Of a DNA stretch of 64,000 nucleotides, positions 50,661 through 63,267 are shown piece after piece (position 1 is the stretch's first letter; each line of letters starts with the position of its first letter). The stretch is from NCBI RefSeq assembly GCF_050948175.1, contig NC_135204.1:1355473-1419472 (forward strand). The letters run 5' to 3'. The notes under the pieces are model-generated. The model saw nothing but the letters and a program-made list of their open reading frames with translations, had not been told where the DNA came from and did no database searches. Source of the stretch: Xylocopa sonorina. Taxonomy: Eukaryota > Arthropoda > Insecta > Hymenoptera > Apidae. Position numbers and translations under genes: made by a program.

Positions 50661-53600
50661 AAGTCGGGGTTTTTAGTAAGGTGATGCAAAAATAAATAGA
50701 CTAGATACTTTAAATGTACAATACAACGTAACTTAAATACAGCGGAGCTATAAACCAACGAAAGTAAATAAAAATATGGAACAGAAAATCTAGCAATTAG
50801 AATTATTCTTCATCGAAGAATTCCATAAAATAAAAAGTATAATAGCATAACTTTATTATTAATATTTCATTGTGTGAAAAGAATGGAAAAGTAAGATAAA
50901 ATAATATTTAAGAAAAACTAATGCTTTGAACAGGTCATATTTCATAGACGGACGTAATTTGGTATCGAAGAAAAAAACGGAAAATCGGTTAGCAAGCCAT
51001 AGAATCTACGACCCACCCAGAACAGTAATCGGGAACAAACTTGAGGCGCAAACTTGATCGTCGTCAAAAGACAATTTGCCCGTCTAAAACAGTCACTCCT
51101 CGCAGAACGTTCTGAATCGAAACAAGACCTGCCAAGACAAGAGGATCTCGAAGCATCCACGCGATTTCGACGTAGGCTCGCCCCAGCGGTCGTTGCATTA
51201 GAGTCGTCTGTTTGACCCGACCTCGTAAACTCCGCTCCACCCACGGAACGCCGATGGAGCTCGTGCAGCGCAAAGGATCCCGGGTTCGTGTGCCGCGCCG
51301 GCCGCTTCCATTCGCCCTCCCATCGGCGCGGCGCGATCTCGCGGGAAATGGAGCACGCCGCTCGATTATACCTACTCCGCCGAGGTCGAAGCCAGCCAGG
51401 CAACCAGCCTGCTTGCATCACGGATCACGCCGCCTTTTGTGGCACTGTTATCCAACGGGTAACCACCGGGTACCGTCCGCGTGTAATTCAATTAAAAATT
51501 AAACCGGCCGCGATTATTCGACAAAGCGGCAGCCAGTCGCGGCGAACGCGATATGTAACGGGGCAATTTGCGACGGACTACGACTAAATCGCTGTCGTAA
51601 CTGCCCTCCATCGGCGTTCCTTATCGCAATTAACCGGCTCGTCCTCCTCTGTTCACCCGGCCCGTTCAATGTCGATTACATCGACGTCGATCGTTCGGTG
51701 ATTAACACGCGTACATCCAAGTTACCACGCAAACTGGTACACGATTAGGACACGTGTTATGCATTTAATTGCTGTGAGAATTGATAGGTTTATTATATTT
51801 TTACTAAAGACAATAGACCGATGCTTACACACGCATTATTTTATGTCATATATACATTGATTGATCGAACATTCTCGATTCTTTTATCAAGCACTCACAT
51901 GCACGCACATCATATTCTAATGCACAAAGGTTGGAATATTCGCGAATATCGAATATTGTATCCGATGTTCCCTCGCATACTCAGCCGCGGACGATAAAAC
52001 CGTTCATACACTACGTAATGAATTCGAATCTCTCCACAATTTTGTTGAATCGAAATTTTTTCAATTCTCGAGCAAAACTTTCGTATAGTTATGCTCCAAG
52101 GGCGAGAGAACGTTATTAATCTTCCCTTCGATGCGCTTGGGCCCCGCCGGTACCCGTCGAGGCCAGACACGAGAACTATAGCAACGTGTTTCCGGCTCGA
52201 CCCAGGGTCAGGGTCATCCGCGTAATTTTACCTAAACAAATCGACGTGCCTCGTGCGATCGAGGCCTCCTCGGCCTACCCTCATCGTTTCGAGCTCCACC
52301 CTTTTTCGACGCGCACGTATCATTTTCACGAACACGATCGTGCACGCGCTGTTTACACGATGCATTACCGCGGTGAGGATCGTTCGATCATCGGAACATC
52401 CGCTTCCTCGTTCGAAACTTTGCGCAAGAACGAAATTCACCATGATGAACGACCCGCCTTGGTGAACGACGCGGCGATCCAGCGCACAGAAGTTCTTTGA
52501 AAATTTATTCAGCGTGCTTGCATCGTATAATTAGCGTGGTTGCGGAGGCAGGATGCTGAACGGAGCACCGGAAATTGACGCCACGCGGTACTCGTTGCCG
52601 TGATAACTTCGTTCTGCCAGTAACAATAAGTTCAAGGGTAATTATTAATAGTACACAGTACCGACTTGTAATTTATTAAGATTAAAACTGAAATACGTAT
52701 CCTAACGGACATCTAACGAGAGATACATACGTGTATAATGCGTAGCCGTGGTTCAATTTAGATTATTCAAACACTTGAAAGGAATTTTGAAAAGATTCTG
52801 GACCGAACTGCGAACAAGTTGTCAATTTCTCAAATTCGATACATTTACAGAATAAAACACATTCGGAATGAAATCTCCAAAGCGTAGTTTCCACGTTCAC
52901 GAGGTATTTAAGGCAAACAGTTTCTTATTAACCCCGGTACTATCGCTCGGTACATCTACAATATATAGGATAAAAAGAGTTCACTTTCACGCGCTCGTGC
53001 TGCATACCCAGGGAGGATTTTTCTTTGACGCGACAGCCGGCGTATCCTGAAGTCGTGTCTATTCTGGCCCCTCGGGATCACGACCGGATTAAACCCACTC
53101 CAGGAACCACACTGCGGAGCGTGAGTCGCCAGAGCGCACCACTTGTCATCCACTTAATCAACCAGAGTGGCCAGAGGTCGCGTTACCATCGAAACGAAGC
53201 TCCAATGACCTGAAACTGGCAAAGCGTAATGAATATTTTATATAAGGATAGAGAGCGAACCTCCGAACCTCTATCCTGCTGTCCACAATTTATATATTAG
53301 TCCTTACCCGGTCTCTTACTCTTAAACCTCTCACCTTTTCCTAAGGTCCCCAGGAGAAGCGATCGCGAATACAGCGATAAACCCACCTTGGGCTATCCTC
53401 CGGAAGAGACTTTAAGACCGCCTGAAGTTTCAATCTGAACGCGTCCTCGCGGCATACCCACCATGCCGTGTCGCGCGCATCTCGTCCGCGTGATTGGTAC
53501 GTATTTCACAGCGGGGTCATTTCGATCGAGCATTATCGGTCCGAAGCGAACCATAACGAGCGTGGTAGGCGCGCGTCCACGTACCCCGTAACTACACGTG

Positions 53601-55479
53601 TCTACGCGATACGCGGCCAAGGTGTACATGCGTACCGCGCGGGACCGTAAGACACGTATGTTTATATCGTCGTGCCGCGCGGCGCACCGCGTTACGTTGC
53701 TCAGGCTCGCGGGGTGCACCCATGGGCACCCATGTAACGCTCGCGGAAATGTATGTACGTCAGGTACGCGCGTTCGTGCTTACACGGAGTGTCGTTCCAG
53801 CCACCCATTCCACTTGCCACGCCGGGATATAGCGCCGCGCACGGGCATATTGTTCCGCGATCGCGCTTCCATTTCGCGGCTGAGAGAGCCCGCTGAGCCG
53901 ATTACGCCCGGTTTTATCGGTCGCGCGACGCATCCATGGTCTCGACGCGCGCCTAGACGCCCTGCGAGACGTCTTTAAACGGTGCCGAGGATTATCCACT
54001 CGAGAACTCGATGCTGCACCGATAGCAACCAAGCTGCCAATACGGGAGCCTCGGGTTTGCTTTCTGCCGTTCTCAACAACGGTGAACTACCGAGTTTAAG
54101 AGAATACCTTGCACCACCGACGTGCTACAGCACGTCGTAATTATATCGGATGAAATCGAATTCCCACTTTCTCTCTGATTCTCGACGATCGGCATTGGTC
54201 GCGTCGGATGCGTGCTCCATTTTCTTTTCGTACATTTGCCGAGTTTAGCATATTAAAAGCAAAACGATATTCGATTAAGGAAAGTTGTAATTATTTAAAA
54301 GTACATGACTGTTCTCATAGAATACCTGGACTAGAGGCGATAGCTAAAATATCATAGTAACAACGACTTTCGAATTACTCGTATCTCAAGTGAAATCGAA
54401 TTGCATATGATCATTATCGATCCTACGTATCAGTGATAAAGTGTCACTTATTGCAACTAGTCGCGAGTGGCTTATAAAAAAGACTCTCTTTCTCCCTTTA
54501 AAATTGCAGTATGTATCATTTTAAATGGGAACATATTTAACGCGAATTAAAAGCGAGCTAGATCCATCTTATCCTCAAATAAAACAGCCGCCGCGCGAAA
54601 AGATCACGAGGCGTTAATAACATCGTGGTTTATAGAGCGTGACCCGGACCATGTAGTTATAGGACGCGCCGCGATAAAGGAGCACTCGATTTCGTAGTTC
54701 GACAGCGAATGTATGCACGCCCACCATTGCTTCATCCCCAGTTTCACCCTCCGACTGACGCAAAAAATGCGTTGTCGCGCGCGACAACTCGTTAAGCCGG
54801 AGGAGAGGACGCGCCTATGCCGTGGATATTCGCGATCACCTGCTTCTAAATTATAACCTTCTTATTCACATTCCCGCTAAATTAGCAATTGCACGTTCGC
54901 TTGTGCAACTTTGTATACATGATACATGCGCGACCGAGGAAACTGTTACATTCGCAAATTTTCGATATCATAACTTCCGAGTAAAAATTACATGTATGAA
55001 CTCGACTAACGATATTGCTTCACACTCCATCGTACGTTCGGGGACACCGAATTCTGGACACACTGGGCTTGTTTTTCGAGAAATTTGACTCTGCCCGGTA
55101 GATTCCGGCCGCTGATCTCTTCGCATGACGAATACGATCACATCAGAAACATTCCATCCTTTCACGAAACGGTCAAGGGACACAAATCCCAAGCGGGTGT
55201 GCTAGATTCGTGAACATTCTTCGGCGATACACAAAACGAAGCCCTCGACTATATCTACCGATTCAGAGAATAATAATAAAAATATTTCGAGAAAACAAAT
55301 TTCGGTAAGTGGTTTTGAATAATCGTGGAAACCCCTCCAATCTACAGATATATAAGTATATAGAATCAATTGCTAAATATTATTACTCGTATCTCAAGTG
55401 ATAAGGATTAAGATAAGGATTTTCAATGGTAAATTACTTTTGTGTACACTTGATGTTACACGATCAGTTAGTATGAGTT

Positions 55480-55482
<3 letters not shown>

Positions 55483-55526
<44 letters not shown>

Positions 55527-55537
55527 AGAAGAAGAAG
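55483..55537. repeat. (GA)n-(GAA)n microsatellite
   Basis: About 40 bases of GA pass directly into five GAA units. Confidence 0.97.
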
Positions 55538-57564
55538 GGAGGCACAGACAATGAGTATTCGCCAAGGGCAGGCGGTATTCAAATGCGTTCGTCGCTGTTG
55601 CTTCTGCTTCTGTTGTTGCCTGTAGGGTGAAACATTTTTGCAGACTACCATGGCTACAAGACAATCGTAATTTTTCCTCAGCTCGTAGGCGAGCTCCAAC
55701 TCTGTTCTTTATCCGCCGTCCGTTCCTCCTGCACGATCCTCTTCACCGTCATATGAATCCGTGCCACGCAAAAATCGCGACACCCTCTGTCCCTTTTCGC
55801 GTATATCACCGAGCTTTACTACTCATTGTCGGTAAATATAGCGACACACGGTGACGCGCGGCGAATTCCTCGTGCTCCACGCCGCGGCGCTGGTACCTTT
55901 GTGCCTGTCGAGAACACCGGCGTCGTTAGCTCTCGGCATAATTTCCGTGCGTGCGATTATTGGCGGCGACCGCTTGGCAAAAGGTGACGGTCACCTCGAA
56001 TTCCCGGCAACGTTTGCGCGCTCCCAGAGTTTCTCCAACACTGAACGCGACATTAGAAAGTGTAATAAACCGAGAAAAATTGTTTTAACAAGATCGAACG
56101 GTCGATCATATTCTCGAAGGTGTCACTTTTGTTTTATAAATATCGATGGTACCGGATAATACCTGATAAGTGATTTCGAAATTTCAAGTCAGATATGCAA
56201 CGTAGCTTTGTCTTGCTATTATCGTAAGAAGGAATTTAACCTGACAACCTCTATATAATTTATGAAATTGTACGCAATTCAAGGGGTTGGCTTAAGAGGG
56301 ACGGATATCGTGAATAACCTGTGGGACACAAGTACAACACGGAGAGAACAGCTACCGTATTACAGGGAATTTACTATATTGTAATGATTCCTGGAATTTA
56401 CCAGCGAATTAATTAAGTTAACGATACAGACAATTATTGTTACAAATTATGAGGAAATATAATTAGAGAGCGGTGGATGTAGAGTTATACGATTAGCGGC
56501 CGGAATGGTTCTACGTTTTCATCTGTGAACGTAAAAAGTAGCAATTCTAGATACGCCGAGTCGATGTTCTCGTTTTGCACTGGTCGACGAACGCGCTCAT
56601 CGATATATTTATTAGCGCATTACGCGTATGAATATCGTGGTGGTTTTAATTGCAAATAAGAAGCCAGGGGAACGGCAACGCAAATAAAAGATGGTACGAT
56701 CTTAAAGGATCGTAAAAGGAGAGATTCGATTAAAACGCTTAGATAGCAAATAATTAGAATCCAACTCTGGCTAGCTCCGAAGCATGTAATAGAATTATCC
56801 TAGGCCCGGTGTATACATAAATCATTATCACATTAAATGGAAGCAGCGCAAAAACTTATTTATGGAGTCGCCGGCGATGAATATACTACCGTTCAAAAGT
56901 GTCCGCGCAGTTATTTATCTTCGAAGGGTTGTTCTCAATTTAATTGGAAAGTTGCAAATAGAAGAATCCGCAGTGATTTGATGCAACACAAGTACGACAA
57001 ATTATCGTCTAACGCACAGTTTCTCAAACTGTGTCCCGCAAACAATCGCCAAGCTTTTCACGTTTCACTGCTTTGTTATCTGATGTATCTCCGTTGTCAT
57101 TTATATAAATACAAGATAACAAACTAAGATAACAAACTAGCTAACGTAAGGTTCACAGGATTTGCAAATACGCATATGCGACTCGTACGATTGATTCGCA
57201 GTGACTTTACCCAGACTAAAACGGAATTCCTCTGCAAGGAATACGTGGACAATTAAATGATCATGCTATAGATAATATAAGCCTGTAGTTTGGAATCCAA
57301 CACCGAGGATGACCCCGATTCGACGGAATCAGATTAATTTTCCCGGCCGATCCCGCGGCAAGCGAACGTCGGCCGTAACCCGTTCACATTCCTCAGAAAC
57401 GATCCAGAGTCGATCGGAGATATCCGGTGCCTTGTTGGGATCATTAGCGTGAGATCGTGTGACGTAACGAGCCAATCAGTGTCCCAACCGTCCGAGTAAC
57501 GATCGTGTACCAAGAGGTATTAGCATCGTGGACGGCTGGACGATACCGTTAAACAAAACCTTAC

Positions 57565-57812
57565 CCGGTGACCCTTGCCCCGGAGGGTCGCCAGGGACTT
57601 GGACGATGACGAGGACGATCTCGGCGAATCCGCTCGAAACCCTCGACTTTTCTGACCCCCACCGCCACCAACGAAACGGATAGATATTGTACAACGGGAC
57701 GAGTAATCTGGATCACGACCTCTGCCTCCGTTCGAGGCTTGCCTCCGCAGCGCATCAACTGGACGATCGAGTCTCTTTTCATCCTCGCCTTTAGAGTTAG
57801 TTTCTGAACTAT
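57565..57812 (-). CDS. Candidate minus-strand coding exon, Ser/Arg/Gly-rich (weak)
   Basis: On the minus strand a pyrimidine-rich stretch ending CGGTAG is followed by an open frame of 82 codons, preceded by two bases that complete a split codon. It closes at CACCGG|GTAAGG, a good donor. The frame reads SSETNSKGEDEKRLDRPVDA, then LRRQASNGGRGRDPDYSSRC, and later a Gly5 run and a Ser6 run. The composition (acidic-Ser start, LRRQAS kinase-type site, Ser/Gly stretches) resembles a disordered segment of a large insect protein. I do not recognise the family and found no partner exon, so it may be chance in CpG-rich DNA. Confidence 0.22.
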
Positions 57813-59445
57813 CTACCGAGACAGACGAGATCCGAAGAAACAACGATATTCGTCGAGTGCACAGGTTGCACGTTTAAGAAAACTCGGAGCGGATACAAAC
57901 ACTCATCGTCGGTAATTACACGTCTGGTTGGAAGCGTACTTATATAACGTTATCGGGTACCGATCTCTGAAAGACAGAAAACGGAGTGGCCTCCTGCGCA
58001 TCGGACCGCTTTCGACGCGTCGTGGTCGATCAGAGCGAAGTCGTTTAATTCGCCCGTGGTGACGCAGCACCGCGTGGCTGCCGCAAAAAATAATTCACGG
58101 TCCGCGGAAGTGTATACATACACGCGAGCCTCAGATAGAGCGGATAACCGCCGCGCGAGCGCCTGGCCGACGAGTTGCGAGCTCCGCACGACAAAAATGA
58201 CGGTCATCGAAGGCTTAATTGCTATCTTCGATCTGAAAAACCCAGCCACCGTGAAGCGTCGTCCACGGACGACGGCGACCCGCGCGTTCTACACGCTGGG
58301 ACCTGTATCGTTCATCTGGCGCCCGTCGAACGAACCTCCAGCTAGAATTACGAGGCCGGACCCCGGCGATCGAGAAAAACCACCCCTCGAACCTGGAATC
58401 GCGGTGGAACGCGTTTTCGCCTCGAACCGGCTTTGATTAATCGTGCGACCGGTTAATAACAGTTTGTCGCGCGCAACCCACCGCGACGTCCAACGAGAAT
58501 TGCAACTTATTAGAGTCCACGGTTCCGTTAGAGTTTCTAGTCGCGCCGCGAATTAACGTGTTAATTCGATTGTTTAGTAAGAAATTCCTTGGTACTTTGG
58601 CGGCAGTTGGAGGAGACACTTGAATTGTTTAGCTTTCAAATGGCAGATGCGTTTCAGTAGTTTTTTATACAATTTTATAATTTCACCATTCCATTTAGAC
58701 ACGGCAACGAAAAGCGATAGATGGTTATTTACAACTGAGATTTTCTGTTTTAAAACTCATTCATTTTGCTCATTCGCTTTCGCCCGCATTCCAGAATATT
58801 CTATACATTATGTCTGAAATGTAAATTACCGATTAATGATTTTTTCTATTTATTGAAAATGTATAAATGTGAATACATACGATAATACCTTTTTAATTCC
58901 AAGCTTCCGTTGAATGAAACGAACAACATCGCGACCATCCAGGAGCCGTTAGATAATCGTCCGAGCGAAACATCGGAATCGTTCACGACTGGTGACAGAT
59001 CGTGGCCCGTCCCGTTGTAATTACGAGTCCCGACAGTGCCTCATTCCTTTCGAGCATTCCAACGCGGCTAAAATCGCTAGCCACGAGGCACGGTGGCTGT
59101 CACAACAGCCACGACGTTAATAACACCGACGTATATTATAAATACGATATACGTATCACGAATGGTACAACAATACGGAGTGTGTACAGAGACGGCGGAG
59201 CGTTTTGTGCGTCGAGATAAAGGATCGGTCAACGTTCCAGGTCCGGTGGGCCTGCTCCGATCTCGCTTGGCGAAACGTGAACGTATGGAGAGGCGGCTGC
59301 GTGGACGGGGACCACGAATTCGTGGCACGCAGTCGAGGTCGTTGCGTGAAAGCTCGCAGTCACGGGTGTACCCGTCGATCACGATCGATAAGGGATCCCA
59401 GATAGAGGACCAGCGAGAAACCCCGGCACGCTCTGCCACGGAGAG

Positions 59446-59448
<3 letters not shown>

Positions 59449-59508
<60 letters not shown>

Positions 59509-59516
59509 TCTCTCTC
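59449..59516. repeat. (TC)n microsatellite with one interruption
   Basis: About 68 bases of TC with a single extra C near 59505 lie inside a GC-rich stretch. A 188-codon frame at 59093-59659 (+) spans it, but its Ser-Leu run is a direct product of the repeat. Confidence 0.97.
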
Positions 59517-61442
59517 GGTCCTCGAGAGACAGCGGGTGCATTGTCCTGGCCCGTGGCCGCTGGAGAACGTGCCCTTCCGCGACCAGGTATCCCGGAGAAC
59601 GCGCGCGGGTTCAAAGGCGCCGACCGGCCGCCACGCTGACGCTGAATTTCGCCAAATAGGTACGCCGGCCGCATAATACGCGCATTATATTCACCCGAGT
59701 GGCAGCCGGCTCGCGTTTTACCGGCCACCACGCGTCTTTGCGTTCTGACGAAATGTAAACTCTAGCGCGCTTCTGCCCCCGGACGACGTCGGACTCACGA
59801 GGGGAGCTTTCACTTTTTCGTTTGCGTTTTTTTGATGCGGCGTGGGACGAGCGACGAGGTGTTTGCGGTTCGTCATCTTCTGCCGTACTTTCGGCGAGTT
59901 CTGTGTGCGCAGTGTGCGCGATGGAGAATGCAAGTTTTACGTGTCGAAAGCTGAAACATGCCACGGGGAGATCCACATCTTTCTGTCAAGTACTTGACTC
60001 ATTGCCGTAAACGGCGGCTATAGCCGTCCAGTTTTCGACGATACGTAGGCGAACTGCGATTGTTGTTACTTTCATTAAACTCCCGATTGTAGGAACCATT
60101 TTTGGATTCGTAAAGCAAATACCGACTATAGCTTTCGGAACGGTCACACCCGTCGTTTAAATTAAATATTGAAAAAACAGATTTAATTTATCATTATCGT
60201 CTGAAACCCTTTAGAAGGGTAGCCGTCAGAAGCTGGTACATTAAACCCTTTCGTTCCGTACTCCTACCGCTCTATCTAAAACACAACGAGCTTTCAATTT
60301 CCATTGAACTTCGACTCGCACCCTGTAAATCCGCTCTAAATCAGCCCCGGGCGATTATTAATAACGCTGTTCAATCGATAAGACGCGCGCGGTCGATCGT
60401 CGACTAAAAATAGCCAAATGGATCGAGTTTCTTATCATCGTGCCTTGAAGGATGCCGCGCGTAGGCGATTTTTGAGATCCCGAGGCTGGTTCAATCGACG
60501 GGACCGTGCGGAGCGGTAATTGCACACGCTGGAACGACCGTGAATTAATAAAAGGGGCCATCGAAGGTATCGGCTTCCTCGACAAGGACCGGAATCGTCG
60601 GCGCGCCGGGGAAACGTACGCGGATCGACGCGGAGAGGAGGATGCAAAGCGACGGTTAGGACAGAAACATGGCCGAGGAAGGGCAGCCGCGTTGCTCGTG
60701 GAGTCGGTGAGAAAGAAAGAAGCGACCCTCGCGCGCGCGCCGCCGGAGGAACGGAAACGGTGAGCGCACGGCGAGGACGCCGGGCGAGGGAAATAAGAAG
60801 TGGAGAATCTCGCGAAGCGGGCCGCGCAAAACCCGAAAAGCCGGCGAGCGAGACGAAGAGTAAGAGGGACGAGAACGAGCCCAAGACCAGGCCATCTAGC
60901 CGTGGAAAGGTGTAGGGCGGCAGGCGTACGTATACAGGGTGTGCCGCGAAATCGTGCTGTTGCGATCGAGTCGACGGTTCGTAGGGAGAAACGAAACGAT
61001 GATTGAAACCAATTTTGAATTGATCGTCAGTTGTAGGAAAATTTTCTAACAGTTTTAATAAATTCAACTATTATTTTCTCTCGAAAACGTTGAATCTACG
61101 CAGTGCACATTTATCATTATCTATCATTGTAGATTTGTTCATGAAAATTCAATTTCCCTGGCGAGCATTTATGGGAAGAATAGTTTAGTTTGCTTAATCT
61201 CGATCTATCATATTTATAACTTACGGATTTTCGAACGTCGCGGAGTCTTGGTAAACCGCTTCCGTGATTCAGGATCTAATAAACGATCGATAATTGACGC
61301 TCAGAACGAAATTGCCAAGGTAGCGGTTTCGCGGTGTAAAGATGACACGCGTTTACGAGGTACCTGTCGCGTGCTATTAGTCAACAATGTCGTTTTGAGT
61401 GAGAAACGGCCGTATCGATCGAACGAAGGCAGAAAACTAACG

Positions 61443-61443
<1 letters not shown>

Positions 61444-61516
<73 letters not shown>
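61444..61516. repeat. (TA)n microsatellite
   Basis: About 73 bases of pure TA form a self-complementary tract likely to extrude as a hairpin. Confidence 0.97.
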
Positions 61517-61518
<2 letters not shown>

Positions 61519-63250
61519 CATTCGCACCGTGTCGATAACCTGTCTCCGTCTAATTATTCATTCGTAACTGTAACTGGCTATCGAGAGGCTAAAGGCTCCA
61601 GCGAGTCTTGCAAAGTAACGATCGTTTTGCAAACATTCAACAAGATGCCGGATATTCAGATTGTTCAAAACCATTAAATCGAGTCATTGAATCGCATCTG
61701 AAAATAGGAAATACAACGTGACAAATAGCGATGGAAATGAATGAAATAAATGGAAAGCAACGATCGAGAAACAAAGTTAGCCCCGTCGTATACGTGTACA
61801 ACAGACGTGGCTACGCTGGTGCTCTAGAACAATGCCGTCCGTCAGTATTGGACAAGCTCGGGTCTCTTAGCGAGGGTCCAAGGTGGCCCCAAATAAACTA
61901 GAACGTGGTACGACACGGAACGAAGCGTAACAAAAAGAAAATTGAAAGCATATATATAGCTTCAGAATTGGTGCCGCGGCTCCGCAGCTCTTGGTAGCCG
62001 AGGACCATCTCAATTTGGAGATTGACGACCACTCCCCATCTAATTCGCTTGCTTGATAGAAAAATTGAACGTGCGATTAGTGCGAATAGTGCGTAAGCAA
62101 GTTTTATACAGCCGGGCAATCGGTGAACCTATCGAGGGATCCGCATTAGCATCGCGTAGCGCGTAATAAAATTCGCAGGTATCGAACATAAAATGCCATC
62201 GGCCCTGTTGTTGACCTGTGCTTTTTATTACCTGTCACGGTGTACCGTCGAATGCGTTATCACTTTCATCCGTTAGCAGAGGCGAGATAGCGTATTCCAG
62301 TTCTTGCTTCTCGGTACGGCGGTCGAATCGCCTTACACCTGACGAGCTCGTTGATTGGCCAAGGCGAAATTTCACGAGCGGCTCTCTGATAATGTGCTCG
62401 GTTTCGGGCCGAGGAGGAGCAGTTCGCGGGGTTCGAGGCAAAAAACGAGCTACAGGAAGAAAGCCAAAGAGATAACAGTGTGGGGGGTGAACGGGTACGC
62501 GAACAGTCCTCCGGAGGGGGCTGGAGAACCGGAATTTTATACAGTGGCGTAACACACTGGATAATACGCGGAGAATCACGAAACTCCTTCGAGGAAGCTA
62601 CCGCTCTTCGCTCATACTCCTTCCCTCCCATTCCTTCCGTCTCTATCCCCTTTAGTCTCGAACCTTTGGTTCCTTCCTTTTTTCCATCTGACCAGGGTCG
62701 AGATCACGGTGTCCGATTAGCCTTTCGACGAGGTGGACTGTCCTCTTATCACGAATGCCCAAGATTCGTTCCTTGCTGGTCAATTAAGTAACCTGCGTTA
62801 CACGGCTAATTAATTTCGCGGTAATTAATTAAGCTTCGCCTCGTTGAATCGCCAAGTGCCTTCTCCCCGTGCACGGATCGGCGTCCCGCGCGATCATCTC
62901 GATGAAACTTTGTTCGATTCACCGTAAACCAGAATGATAATCGCGGGCCGAAAACGTTGCCGCTTGTTCCTTTCAGATTCGTCGTACGCGTCCTGACTTT
63001 GAATTGTTTACAATCTGCTCCGCATATGCTATTGTACTATCGTACAGCTAATAAGAATTTCTATTGTAACATCCGCGCACGTCGGATCCGCGGTTCATTT
63101 TTCATTCGGATAACACTGTGTGAGTGAAATTCAGGAATAAAGAGGAAATTCGCGGAGGAACATCGATAAGGAAGAACCGAGTCGGAGAATGGTAAAAGGA
63201 GGCATAGCCACGCGGTGGCGGCTCCTACCGGCGATGGCCAGAAGTAACGA

Positions 63251-63267
63251 TGACCTTGCCAAGGTCA
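63251..63267. promoter_or_regulatory. Everted nuclear-receptor-type palindrome
   Basis: TGACCTTGCCAAGGTCA has perfect 8-base arms (TGACCTTG and CAAGGTCA) around a single C. Each arm matches the CAAGGTCA core of extended monomer sites used by FTZ-F1 and ERR-type receptors. Function is inferred from the motif only. Confidence 0.35.

Noticed and set aside
56837..57127. 96-codon ATG frame and a CCGTTCAAAAGTGTCCGC string resembling a Tc1/mariner terminal repeat
   Set aside because: No matching inverted copy was found at a suitable distance and no transposase motif is present; the resemblance is from memory and weak.
59093..59659. 188-codon frame on the + strand
   Set aside because: Its length depends on the TC repeat, which gives a Ser-Leu run. 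It does not start with ATG and shows no domain.
60669..60707. ATG in a good context opening MAEEGQPRCSWSR before GTGAGA
   Set aside because: Only 13 codons. It looks like a tiny first exon but has no supporting downstream exon or recognisable sequence.
60435..61067. 210-codon open frame on the minus strand
   Set aside because: It lies in a GC-rich purine/pyrimidine-skewed stretch with competing frames. Composition is Arg/Ser/Leu/Pro-heavy with no domain and no clear splice sites.
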